Source: UBA6136 sp964344495 (GTDB lineage Bacteria > Pseudomonadota > Gammaproteobacteria > Methylococcales > Methylococcaceae). From it: a stretch of DNA of 8,513 nt. Positions 1 to 5,803 of the stretch are shown here, one piece after another. Position 1 is the first letter of the stretch, and each line of letters starts with the position of its first letter. Where the stretch lies: positions 1 through 8,513 of the forward strand of contig CAYFNI010000095.1 in assembly GCA_964344495.1 (NCBI GenBank), written 5' to 3'. The notes below the pieces were generated by a model. It made no database searches. It saw only the letters and a program-made list of their open reading frames with translations, and was not told the origin of the DNA. The translations under genes and the position numbers were made by a program.

Positions 1-527
1 CTATAGTCTCTTGCCACGCCTGCAGCATATTCCCCTTGTTGAGCACCTGCCTTGGTGAACAAATCAACTATGTAGCTCGTATTCGACTTACCTAGCCCAA
101 GCTTTCTATTTTCTTGCTGCTTTGCAGCTTGCAAATACCCTGGATATACACTTCCTTCCTGACAATTGACCATTGCATCATTAGCCCCATAGCAACCTGT
201 TGTGACAGTAGCCCATGGTACGGCAACTCCATTGTTAGCATCAGTAGGTGCCGCCTCTATATAATCAAATTCCGGATATTGATCAAGTCGATCAACATAG
301 AAGATCCACCCGCCAGCAGGACCTATATCACCAACCTTATATTTGAATAACTTTTCAGGCGCAGCGGCGTCAGGAACCAGAACCTTCAACTCGGTTCTTT
401 TACACGCACTCGCCAATCTCACAATGCCTCTTTTTTTATGGATACACAATGATGTTTCTGCCTGAGCGGCATTTATTGCACTCATAATAGACAGAGCCAT
501 GATGCAAACTTTTTTCCTATGCTTCAT
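1..527 (-). CDS. Exported DUF1566/Lcl-C-type protein, C-terminus cut off by window edge
   Basis: The minus strand is open from an ATG at 527-525 to the left edge (175 codons, no stop), so the gene is partial. An AAAGG (plus-strand 536-540) lies 8 nt before the start, supporting it. Residues 1-23 look like a Sec signal peptide: basic MKHRKK, a hydrophobic stretch, then AQA before E24. There is no lipobox cysteine, so a soluble periplasmic or secreted product is likelier than a lipoprotein. Residues 28-45 carry a CxxKKxGxxR...CKxxE pattern (C28, C42), a short motif seen at the start of many bacterial surface proteins; the cysteines may pair. From residue 65 the VGDIGPAGGWIFYVD block, then EAAPTD (91-96) and LGLGKSNT (143-150), match the start of DUF1566/Lcl-C domains, which usually continue into a DWFLPSxDEL block; that would lie outside the window. 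Molecular function is unknown. Base composition is much more AT-rich than the genes to the right, hinting at transfer. Confidence 0.8.
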   Translation of the reverse strand, partial: MKHRKKVCIMALSIMSAINAAQAETSLCIHKKRGIVRLASACKRTELKVLVPDAAAPEKLFKYKVGDIGPAGGWIFYVDRLDQYPEFDYIEAAPTDANNGVAVPWATVTTGCYGANDAMVNCQEGSVYPGYLQAAKQQENRKLGLGKSNTSYIVDLFTKAGAQQGEYAAGVARDY

Positions 528-554
528 AATCTTTACCTTTCAACCTAAGTTACT

Positions 555-563
555 TTTATAGCA
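555..563 (-). promoter_or_regulatory. Extended -10 promoter for the DUF1566-type gene
   Basis: On the minus strand TGCTATAAA is a TGn-extended -10 element (TATAAA at 555-560, TGC at 561-563). The predicted start of transcription would be near 548, giving a leader of about 20 nt that includes the AAAGG ribosome binding site. The -35 position 17 nt upstream (ATGGAT) matches the consensus poorly, as is usual for extended -10 promoters. The call rests on pattern and position only. Confidence 0.45.
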
Positions 564-588
564 CCCAATGAACTGTAATCCATGCACA

Positions 589-849
589 TCAGGTATCGGG
601 TATAACTTTGAAGCAAAGCTTGTTTTCTTTTAATTCGTATACATACTCACCTATCCCACGCTCACGCCATAACCCTGATCTATCCATACCATTTATCTTT
701 CTGAGCTTTTCTACCCTCTGGCGGTAACTTTTCCCAGGTTCTTTATCCTCTTATTCCTCTTCCACATGCCCTTTCCACTTAACGATTCCAGTGAGGTCTT
801 GCCTATCAGCATCTCGACCGGTATGATCGAGCCCTACTTCAACTAGCGG
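589..849 (-). pseudogene. Possible decayed gene remnant, unrecognised
   Basis: Read on the minus strand in one frame, 849-754 and 750-589 are open, separated by one TAA at 753-751 and ending in TGA at 591-589. The second segment reads like protein, with mixed charged residues followed by an alternating hydrophobic stretch (GLWRERGIGEYVYELKENK, then CFKV). The first segment includes GLDHTGRDADRQDLTG. Neither has a good start codon with a ribosome binding site, and two further TAA stops (858-856, 852-850) precede it in the same frame. One reading is a small gene inactivated by stop mutations. The alternative is chance: open runs of 32 and 53 codons are not rare. No family was recognised. Confidence 0.2.
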
Positions 850-1090
850 TTACGCTTACGCATCCCAAGGATCTTTAGGATCCGCACCCTCCTGTGATGA
901 AGAACATTGGCTTCAGTCATTGAAGTGATCTGAATTACAGGCTAGAACCAGCCTTGCGCTATCCACTTGTCTGCCTTCTGCAGCTGGGAGCCACAGAGAC
1001 GTGTGCTTCAAGCGCCTATGTGAAGGCATACACCACCAGGCGACCCCTCACACTCGAACTTGGGGCCCTGACCTGAGATCGAGGTACAAA

Positions 1091-1429
1091 ATGATCAAAT
1101 TTCTTTTGCCATTTGCGCTGCTTGCATCTGATGCCGTGATGGCCTACGAGGCCGTTGGACATGCCTCTTGGTATGGTCCCGGCTTTCACGGTCGTAAGAC
1201 GGCCTCGGGTGAGCGGTACAACAAGCATGCCTTTACCGCCGCCCACAAATCGCTTCCCCTGCACTCCTATGCACGGGTCACCAATCTGGACACCAACGAA
1301 TCCATTGTGGTCAAGATCAATGACCGCGGCCCCTTCCGAAGAGGCCGTCTGATCGACCTTTCTCAAGCCGCTGCAGAAGCAATTGGCCTGAATGGTGTTG
1401 GTAAGGTGGAAATTACGGCTCTGGACTAA
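1091..1429 (+). CDS. RlpA-like septal ring lytic transglycosylase, single DPBB domain
   Basis: A 112-residue protein of the RlpA family. Family members have a double-psi beta-barrel, and some cleave peptidoglycan glycan strands lacking stem peptides during cell separation. Residues 1-18 form a short signal peptide (MIK, hydrophobic core, VMA before Y19) without a lipobox cysteine, so the product should be soluble in the periplasm. The mature part is almost wholly the barrel: GHASWYG (23-29), TASGERY (37-43), TAAH (49-52), INDRGPF (76-82) and the GRLIDLSQAAA segment (85-95). E41, H52 and D78 fit the residues tied to lytic activity in characterised RlpA. The C-terminal SPOR domain of classical RlpA is absent, so septal targeting would need another route. 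The ATG at 1091 is chosen over an upstream in-frame GTG at 1001 because it gives a proper signal peptide and has GAGG 6 nt upstream. The gene stands alone, followed by a terminator. Confidence 0.88.
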   Translation: MIKFLLPFALLASDAVMAYEAVGHASWYGPGFHGRKTASGERYNKHAFTAAHKSLPLHSYARVTNLDTNESIVVKINDRGPFRRGRLIDLSQAAAEAIGLNGVGKVEITALD

Positions 1430-1543
1430 TGCTAAGGCCTTACTGGCCCCCGCTCAGGACTGCAGGATTACGGGCTGTCACAGCGAAAATACGTCACCGC
1501 TGGTCTCCATACATCATGCTCTGAAGTCTGTGATCGTCCCAAG

Positions 1544-1568
1544 AACCCGCCTCATGGCGGGTTTTTTT
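1544..1568 (+). terminator. Rho-independent terminator after the RlpA-like gene
   Basis: AACCCGCC (1544-1551), loop TCAT, GGCGGGTT (1556-1563), then an uninterrupted T-run to 1568. The perfect 8-bp stem with a GC-rich core and T tail is a textbook intrinsic terminator. It sits about 115 nt after the RlpA-like stop codon and before the rapA promoter region, separating the two transcription units. The 1430-1543 stretch between stop and stem holds no other recognisable feature. Confidence 0.9.
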
Positions 1569-1634
1569 ATCGGTATTTCAACGATCTCGTGTTGCGTCAG
1601 ACATGAACGCCCACGAGGCTGCATTCAGCATGGC

Positions 1635-1640
1635 TATAAT
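1635..1640 (+). promoter_or_regulatory. Probable -10 box of the rapA promoter
   Basis: A perfect TATAAT lies 40 nt before the rapA start codon, in the short gap between the upstream terminator and rapA. No good -35 hexamer is found 16-18 nt upstream (the 17-nt position reads CACGAG), and the TG at 1631-1632 is one base out of register for an extended -10. The call rests on the consensus hexamer and its position; transcription would start near 1647. Confidence 0.45.
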
Positions 1641-1680
1641 CCTGCCCCTCATTCCCTCATCCCCTCAGGAGTAGATCGCT

Positions 1681-4530
1681 TTGCCTACCTTTGTGCCTGG
1701 ACAACGCTGGATTAGCGAAACCGAGCCCGAACTGGGCCTTGGTATCGCACTCTCGGTAGACACTAATCGCGTCACGCTTTTGTATATCGCTGCAGGTGAG
1801 CGTCGTATGTATGCGATGCAAAATGCCCCGCTGACGCGAGTTCGCTTCGCCCCAGGTGACACGATTCAGAATCTGGAGGGAGTCACAATGACTGTTCTTC
1901 AGGTCTCCGAGCACGATGGCCTGTTGACCTACGAAGTGCTCAACTCCGACGGTGAACGTGAGCAACTGCAAGAAATGGATGTAAACCATCACATGCAGTT
2001 CAACAAACCCCAGGAGCGACTCTTTACCGGACAACTTGACAGCGCCGACTTGTTTCAACTGCGGCATGAAACTCTCAACCTGATGGGTGCACTCGACACC
2101 TCATCCATCCGAGGACTTGTAGGTGGACGCACCAGTCCGATTGCACATCAACTTTATATCGCTCACGAAGTGTCCGGACGCCAGCATCCCCGTGTGCTGC
2201 TGGCCGATGAAGTCGGATTGGGCAAAACCATTGAAGCCGGTCTCATCCTTCATCACCAGTTACTCACCGGCAGAGCGGAGCGGGTTCTCATCGTCGTGCC
2301 AGATCCTCTCCTGCACCAGTGGCTGGTTGAAATGCGCCGTCGGTTCAATCTCCGCTTCAGCCTCTTCGATGCCGAACGTTATCAGGCCTCGACAGAGGAC
2401 AATCCGTTCCTGGGTGAACAACTGGTACTGTCCAGCCTCGGCTTTTTTATGGAGCATGCCTCCTGCCGATCGGATGCACTCGCCGCCGGCTGGGATATCT
2501 GTGTTGTCGATGAAGCCCACCACCTCGGCTGGTCGCCCGCTGCAGCCAGCCCCGAATATGCCTTTATCGAAGCGCTCGGCGGCTGTTCCCGCGGCTTGCT
2601 TCTCCTGACAGCGACGCCGGAACAACTCGGCAAGGAAAGCCACTTTGCCCGCCTGCGGCTACTGGACCCCGATCGCTTTCACAGTTTCCAGCACTTTCAG
2701 GAGGAAGAGCGCACCTATGCTGGCCTGGCAGACATCATTCAGCATCTGCTCGATGATCCGCACCTTGATCCCACCTGCTTGCATGACCTTCGCGACCTGC
2801 TGGCGGGTGATCTGGCGGATGATCTGTTGGCACGCGTCGGCGACACGGAAACGTCAAATTCGGCGCGCAACGAACTGATTCAGCTTCTGCTGGATCGGCA
2901 CGGCACCGGTCGGGTCCTGTTTCGTAACACCCGCGCGACCGTCAAAGGATTCCCCGGCAGACACCTGCTGCCCACCGCGTTGCCTTTGCCGGCCCATTAC
3001 GCCGAACGCCTCAGTTCAGCCGAACTTACCCCCGAACAGTGCCTGCATCCCGAGAGTCTGCCGGCACCCACCGAGGCGGCCGCTTCAGATTGGTGGCGAC
3101 TTGATCCGCGCGTCGACTGGCTCATCAGCACCCTCCGCCAGATCCGCCCCGCCAAGGCACTGGTGATTTGCGCACGACCTGATACCGCCATGGATCTCGA
3201 GGACGCACTGCGTATCGCCGGCATCCGGGCGGCTGTATTCCATGAAGGACTGAGCATTATCGCCCGCGACCGGGCAGCGGCGTGGTTTGCTGACCAGGAG
3301 GACGGCGCCCAGGTGCTGGTGTGTTCGGAAATCGGCAGTGAGGGGCGCAATTTCCAGTTCGCTCACCACCTTGTCCTGTTCGACCTGCCCCTCAATCCGG
3401 ATCTGCTGGAACAACGGATCGGACGACTCGACCGTATCGGCCAGACGCATACCATCCAGATCCACCTGGCATACTTCGAAAATAGCCCGCAACAAACCCT
3501 CTTCCGCTGGTACCACGACGGGCTGAATGCCTTCGAACAACTCAACCCCGCCGCGCAAACGGTTCACAGCGAAGCTTATGCGACCCTGCTGGAATTGCTG
3601 CAACACCCGGACCCGGACCGCGAAGCGCAGCAGATACAGGCCCTGCACACCCAGTCCACAGCGACCCAACGGCTATTGCATCAAGGCCGCGACCGGCTGC
3701 TGGAACTGAACTCCTGCCGCCGGACCGAGGCCGAGCAGCTGGTGCAATCACTCCGGGAACAAGATGCCGACCCGCGACTTTGGCCCTATCTCGAGCGCGT
3801 CTTCGACGCCTATGGCATCAGCATCGAGGAGCATTCCGAGCAGGCCTACATCCTGCGTCCGGGCGAACACATGCGCATGCAGTTTCCGGAGCTCCCCGAC
3901 GAGGGGGTCACGGTCACGCTGAATAGAGAACTGGGACTGGCCCGCGAGGATCTGCTGTTTCTCACCTGGGAACATCCCATGGTCCGCGGCGCCATCGACA
4001 TCATCCTCAACAGCGAACACGGTAATGCCGCCCTGAGCATCCTCCAGCACCCTGACCTTGATCCGGGACAATTGCTGATCGAATGCGTCCATGTCATCGA
4101 GTGCATGGCCCCCAAACGCCTGCAGATTGGCCGTTTCTTCCCACCGGTGCTGATCCGCTCGCTGTTCGATCACGAGGGCCATGATCTGAGCCACCTCGGC
4201 TTTTCGAGTTTCGAGAATGTCCACCGGCAATTCGACCGTGAGCATGCCGTCGAATTGCTACGGTCACAGCGAAAAACCATCGAGCATGGAATCAAACTGG
4301 CTGACCGTCGGGCCAAGCAACAACTGCCCGGCCTGGTCGAAACCGGCACCACCCGCATGCTCGGCGTCATGACACAGGAACTCAAGCGTCTCGCCGCCTT
4401 GCGCAAGGTGAACCCCAATGTCCGGCAGGACGAACTGGACCAACTCAAAGCCAATGCACTGGACATGCATGCCAGTATCCAGTCGGCCCGGTATCGGCTG
4501 GATGCAGTACGGGTCATCGTCACGGCGTGA
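1681..4530 (+). CDS. rapA: RNA polymerase-associated protein RapA (HepA), SWI2/SNF2-type ATPase
   Basis: A 949-residue protein collinear with E. coli RapA (968 residues). RapA binds RNA polymerase and uses ATP hydrolysis to free stalled or post-termination polymerase for reuse. The start is TTG: translation there gives MPTFVPGQRWISETE, matching the E. coli N-terminus (MPFTLGQRWISDTE), and AGGAG (1667-1671) lies 9 nt upstream. Residues 1 to about 110 form the Tudor-like N-terminal region. The first ATPase lobe has Walker A DEVGLGKT (176-183), DEAH (277-280) and TAT (310-312). The second has SEIGSEGRNFQ (549-559) and motif VI QRIGRLDRIGQ (578-588). The C-terminal RapA-specific region follows, including TWEHP and the final RLDAVRVIV. 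All helicase-like motifs are intact. It has its own probable promoter and is followed after 71 nt by a kinase-like gene, with no clear terminator between, so some read-through is possible. Confidence 0.97.
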   Translation: MPTFVPGQRWISETEPELGLGIALSVDTNRVTLLYIAAGERRMYAMQNAPLTRVRFAPGDTIQNLEGVTMTVLQVSEHDGLLTYEVLNSDGEREQLQEMDVNHHMQFNKPQERLFTGQLDSADLFQLRHETLNLMGALDTSSIRGLVGGRTSPIAHQLYIAHEVSGRQHPRVLLADEVGLGKTIEAGLILHHQLLTGRAERVLIVVPDPLLHQWLVEMRRRFNLRFSLFDAERYQASTEDNPFLGEQLVLSSLGFFMEHASCRSDALAAGWDICVVDEAHHLGWSPAAASPEYAFIEALGGCSRGLLLLTATPEQLGKESHFARLRLLDPDRFHSFQHFQEEERTYAGLADIIQHLLDDPHLDPTCLHDLRDLLAGDLADDLLARVGDTETSNSARNELIQLLLDRHGTGRVLFRNTRATVKGFPGRHLLPTALPLPAHYAERLSSAELTPEQCLHPESLPAPTEAAASDWWRLDPRVDWLISTLRQIRPAKALVICARPDTAMDLEDALRIAGIRAAVFHEGLSIIARDRAAAWFADQEDGAQVLVCSEIGSEGRNFQFAHHLVLFDLPLNPDLLEQRIGRLDRIGQTHTIQIHLAYFENSPQQTLFRWYHDGLNAFEQLNPAAQTVHSEAYATLLELLQHPDPDREAQQIQALHTQSTATQRLLHQGRDRLLELNSCRRTEAEQLVQSLREQDADPRLWPYLERVFDAYGISIEEHSEQAYILRPGEHMRMQFPELPDEGVTVTLNRELGLAREDLLFLTWEHPMVRGAIDIILNSEHGNAALSILQHPDLDPGQLLIECVHVIECMAPKRLQIGRFFPPVLIRSLFDHEGHDLSHLGFSSFENVHRQFDREHAVELLRSQRKTIEHGIKLADRRAKQQLPGLVETGTTRMLGVMTQELKRLAALRKVNPNVRQDELDQLKANALDMHASIQSARYRLDAVRVIVTA

Positions 4531-4554
4531 TGTCGAACCGCTGGCTCCCGGGCT

Positions 4555-4560
4555 TATACT
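4555..4560 (+). promoter_or_regulatory. Possible -10 box upstream of the kinase-like gene
   Basis: TATACT in the 71-nt gap after rapA, 42 nt before the kinase-like ATG. It lies between the halves of a short inverted repeat, TGGCTC (4542-4547) and GAGCCA (4561-4566). No convincing -35 hexamer is present. Position and preceding bases (GGGCT) resemble the rapA promoter region, so it may start transcription of the kinase/epsilon/ppdK group; low certainty. Confidence 0.3.
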
Positions 4561-4601
4561 GAGCCACCTTGCAACAGTGGCGCGACGCACACGGAGCCGT
4601 C

Positions 4602-5312
4602 ATGTCTGGCACTGACCCTTACTCTTTCCTGAAGGCATTGATCGCGGCCGATGAAGCCCATGCGCACGGCCACAGAAAACACCGCCTCCCCCTGATCGTG
4701 ACCGTGTCGCGCGACTACGGAGCAGGCGGCGATGAAATCGCACGCGCATTGGCGGACCAGTTGGGCGTCCCCCTGCACGATCGCCAGATACTGGAACTCG
4801 CCGCCGAAAAGGCCGGCATTGACCCGGCCCGCCTTGCCGCCCTGGAAGACTGTCATGCCTCCAGCGTCTCCAACTTCATTTTCAATCTGTTTTCTGGCAG
4901 TGGAGACAGCCTCGAAACCTACCGCCGCGCCCTGTTCGAGGCGGTCATTCAATTGGCGCAGAACGATTGTGTTCTGGTGGGCCGTGGCGCCCACCTCATC
5001 TTGTCCGGCAAGCGAACCTTCCGGGTGCGGATCGTTGGCTCGCGCCTTATCTGCGCCAAGCGCATCGCCGAAGAAGCCGGTTTGCCCCTTGATGCCGCTG
5101 AACGCAAGGTCTACGAAATCAACAACAAGCGCCACAAATCGATCGAGCATCTGTTCCGCGACAGTTATGAACATTGCTCCCTCAATTACGCCAAGAATTT
5201 CGACCTGATCCTCAACACCGACCGGATCCAGCCGGGGAACGCCGCGCCCATCATCCTGCTGGCAATCCGCCAGGCGGGCTTCGACGTCAACAAGTACGCC
5301 GCTCCGCACTGA
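4602..5312 (+). CDS. Cytidylate kinase-like family protein (P-loop, PF13189 type)
   Basis: A 236-residue protein resembling the Cytidylate_kin2 family, distant relatives of CMP kinase whose substrate is mostly unknown. VTVSRDYGAGGDEIARALA (33-51) is the family's P-loop region, followed by LGVPLHDRQIL (54-64). VGRGAHLIL (126-134) is the conserved central strand and turn. The C-terminal half has RVRIVGS (141-147), AERKVYEINNKR (166-177) and DLILNT (201-206), all typical of the family. The classical Walker A lysine is absent. The equivalent residue, often R or H in family members as I recall them, is D44 here, so nucleotide phosphorylation cannot be assumed. The ATG at 4602 is preferred to an in-frame TTG at 4569 because GGAG (4593-4596) sits 5 nt before it. 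The stop overlaps the next gene's ATG (TGATG), implying coupled translation. It is not the housekeeping cmk, which has a canonical P-loop. Confidence 0.82.
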   Translation: MSGTDPYSFLKALIAADEAHAHGHRKHRLPLIVTVSRDYGAGGDEIARALADQLGVPLHDRQILELAAEKAGIDPARLAALEDCHASSVSNFIFNLFSGSGDSLETYRRALFEAVIQLAQNDCVLVGRGAHLILSGKRTFRVRIVGSRLICAKRIAEEAGLPLDAAERKVYEINNKRHKSIEHLFRDSYEHCSLNYAKNFDLILNTDRIQPGNAAPIILLAIRQAGFDVNKYAAPH

Positions 5313-5758
5313 TGGATACTTCAGCCCGACTGCTTCAGGTCGAGATCACCGATGTTGGCCGTTTGCTATTTTCAGGCCCCTGTCAGCGCATCACGGCACC
5401 CGCGGCGCAGGGCGAAGTCTGTATTCTGCCGCGACACGCACCCCTGTTGTCCGCGCTCAAACCGGGTGAAGTCAAGCTCGAAGACGCCGTCGGTCAGACG
5501 CATTTTTTCTACGTCTCCGGCGGCTTTCTTGAAGTCAAGGACAGCAGCGTGACGGTTCTGGCCGATCACGCGCTGCGTACACTGGAGATTGACCAGCAAC
5601 GGGCCCTGGAAGCGCGCATGGAAGCCGAGCAGCTCCTGCGCCACTCGCAACCGCTCGAAGACCGGGATGTCGCAAAACTGGACCTCGCACGGGCCGTCGC
5701 CCAGCTGCGGGTCCTGCAGCACGCGGAAATTCATCGCCTGAAAAGGGAACAAGGCTAA
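5312..5758 (+). CDS. Stand-alone F1 ATP synthase epsilon subunit-like protein (AtpC paralogue)
   Basis: A 148-residue protein with the complete layout of an F1 epsilon subunit (usually about 135-145 residues). The N-terminal beta-sandwich (about 1-88) has GEVCILPRHAPLLSALKPGEV (34-54, conserved family block) and FYVSGGFLEV (66-75) then VTVLAD (80-85). The two-helix C-terminal domain (about 93-145) includes ARAVAQLRVL (126-135). IDQQRA (93-98) fits the I(L)DxxRA motif by which some epsilon subunits bind ATP. In ATP synthase, epsilon sits on the rotor with gamma and inhibits wasteful hydrolysis. No other atp gene is present here; it lies between a kinase-like gene and ppdK. The ATG at 5312 shares its A with the preceding TGA and has no clear ribosome binding site of its own, so translation probably depends on the upstream gene. 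It could be a spare synthase subunit or a co-opted ATP-sensing protein; the sequence alone does not decide. Confidence 0.85.
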   Translation: MDTSARLLQVEITDVGRLLFSGPCQRITAPAAQGEVCILPRHAPLLSALKPGEVKLEDAVGQTHFFYVSGGFLEVKDSSVTVLADHALRTLEIDQQRALEARMEAEQLLRHSQPLEDRDVAKLDLARAVAQLRVLQHAEIHRLKREQG

Positions 5759-5761
5759 AAT
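5756..5761 (+). promoter_or_regulatory. Possible -10 box upstream of ppdK
   Basis: TAAAAT overlaps the epsilon-like stop codon, 42 nt before the ppdK ATG, and is preceded by AAGGC. No good -35 hexamer lies 16-18 nt upstream. It may give ppdK some independent expression, but read-through from the upstream genes is just as likely because no terminator separates them. Confidence 0.22.
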
Positions 5762-5803
5762 AGCGCCCTTTGCCCAGCCACCCCATCATCAACGAGGTAT
5801 CCC

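Larger units (their letters stand above)
528..1090. other. AT-rich stretch of about 560 nt without an intact gene
   Basis: No intact reading frame with a start, ribosome binding site and recognisable product was found on either strand. The part next to the left gene holds its promoter and ribosome binding site. The minus strand at 589-849 has a coding-like frame broken by stops (separate entry). Minor structures are a GGATC-tttag-GATCC hairpin at 869-883, a CTTCA/TGAAG hairpin at 911-925 and a tandem TTACGC pair at 850-861; none has a T-run or known role. No tRNA, CRISPR or insertion-sequence ends were seen. A promoter for the RlpA-like gene should lie in the right part, but no convincing hexamers were found. 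Confidence 0.5.

Noticed and set aside
114..350. Plus-strand open frame of 78 codons near the left edge
   Set aside because: It is antisense to the DUF1566-type gene, which has a signal peptide, ribosome binding site and family motifs.
850..925. Short repeats and hairpins (tandem TTACGC, GGATC/GATCC, CTTCA/TGAAG)
   Set aside because: Stems of five bases and a two-copy hexamer are expected by chance in a region this size; none has a T-run or a matching partner elsewhere in the window.
1023..1080. Possible tRNA suggested by a TTCGAGT string on the minus strand
   Set aside because: The flanking bases do not pair as a T-arm, and no acceptor, D or anticodon arms can be drawn.
1001..1090. N-terminal extension of the RlpA-like protein from an in-frame GTG
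   Set aside because: The extension would bury the signal peptide and lacks a clear ribosome binding site; the ATG at 1091 has GAGG at good spacing.
1392..1715. Plus-strand open frame spanning the end of the RlpA-like gene, the terminator and the rapA start
   Set aside because: It crosses a strong intrinsic terminator and overlaps both genes in other frames; the product is unrecognisable.
4542..4581. Inverted repeats after rapA as a terminator
   Set aside because: Stems are only 5-6 bp with loops of 9-13 nt and no following T-run, so they do not support intrinsic termination.
4554..5309. Minus-strand open frame of 251 codons opposite the kinase-like gene
   Set aside because: It mirrors the kinase-like coding frame; the plus-strand protein has family motifs and a ribosome binding site, the antisense one does not.
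5174..5311. Upstream in-frame start for the epsilon-like protein inside the kinase-like gene
   Set aside because: The added 46 residues are an out-of-frame reading of the kinase-like gene; homology to epsilon subunits begins just after the ATG at 5312.
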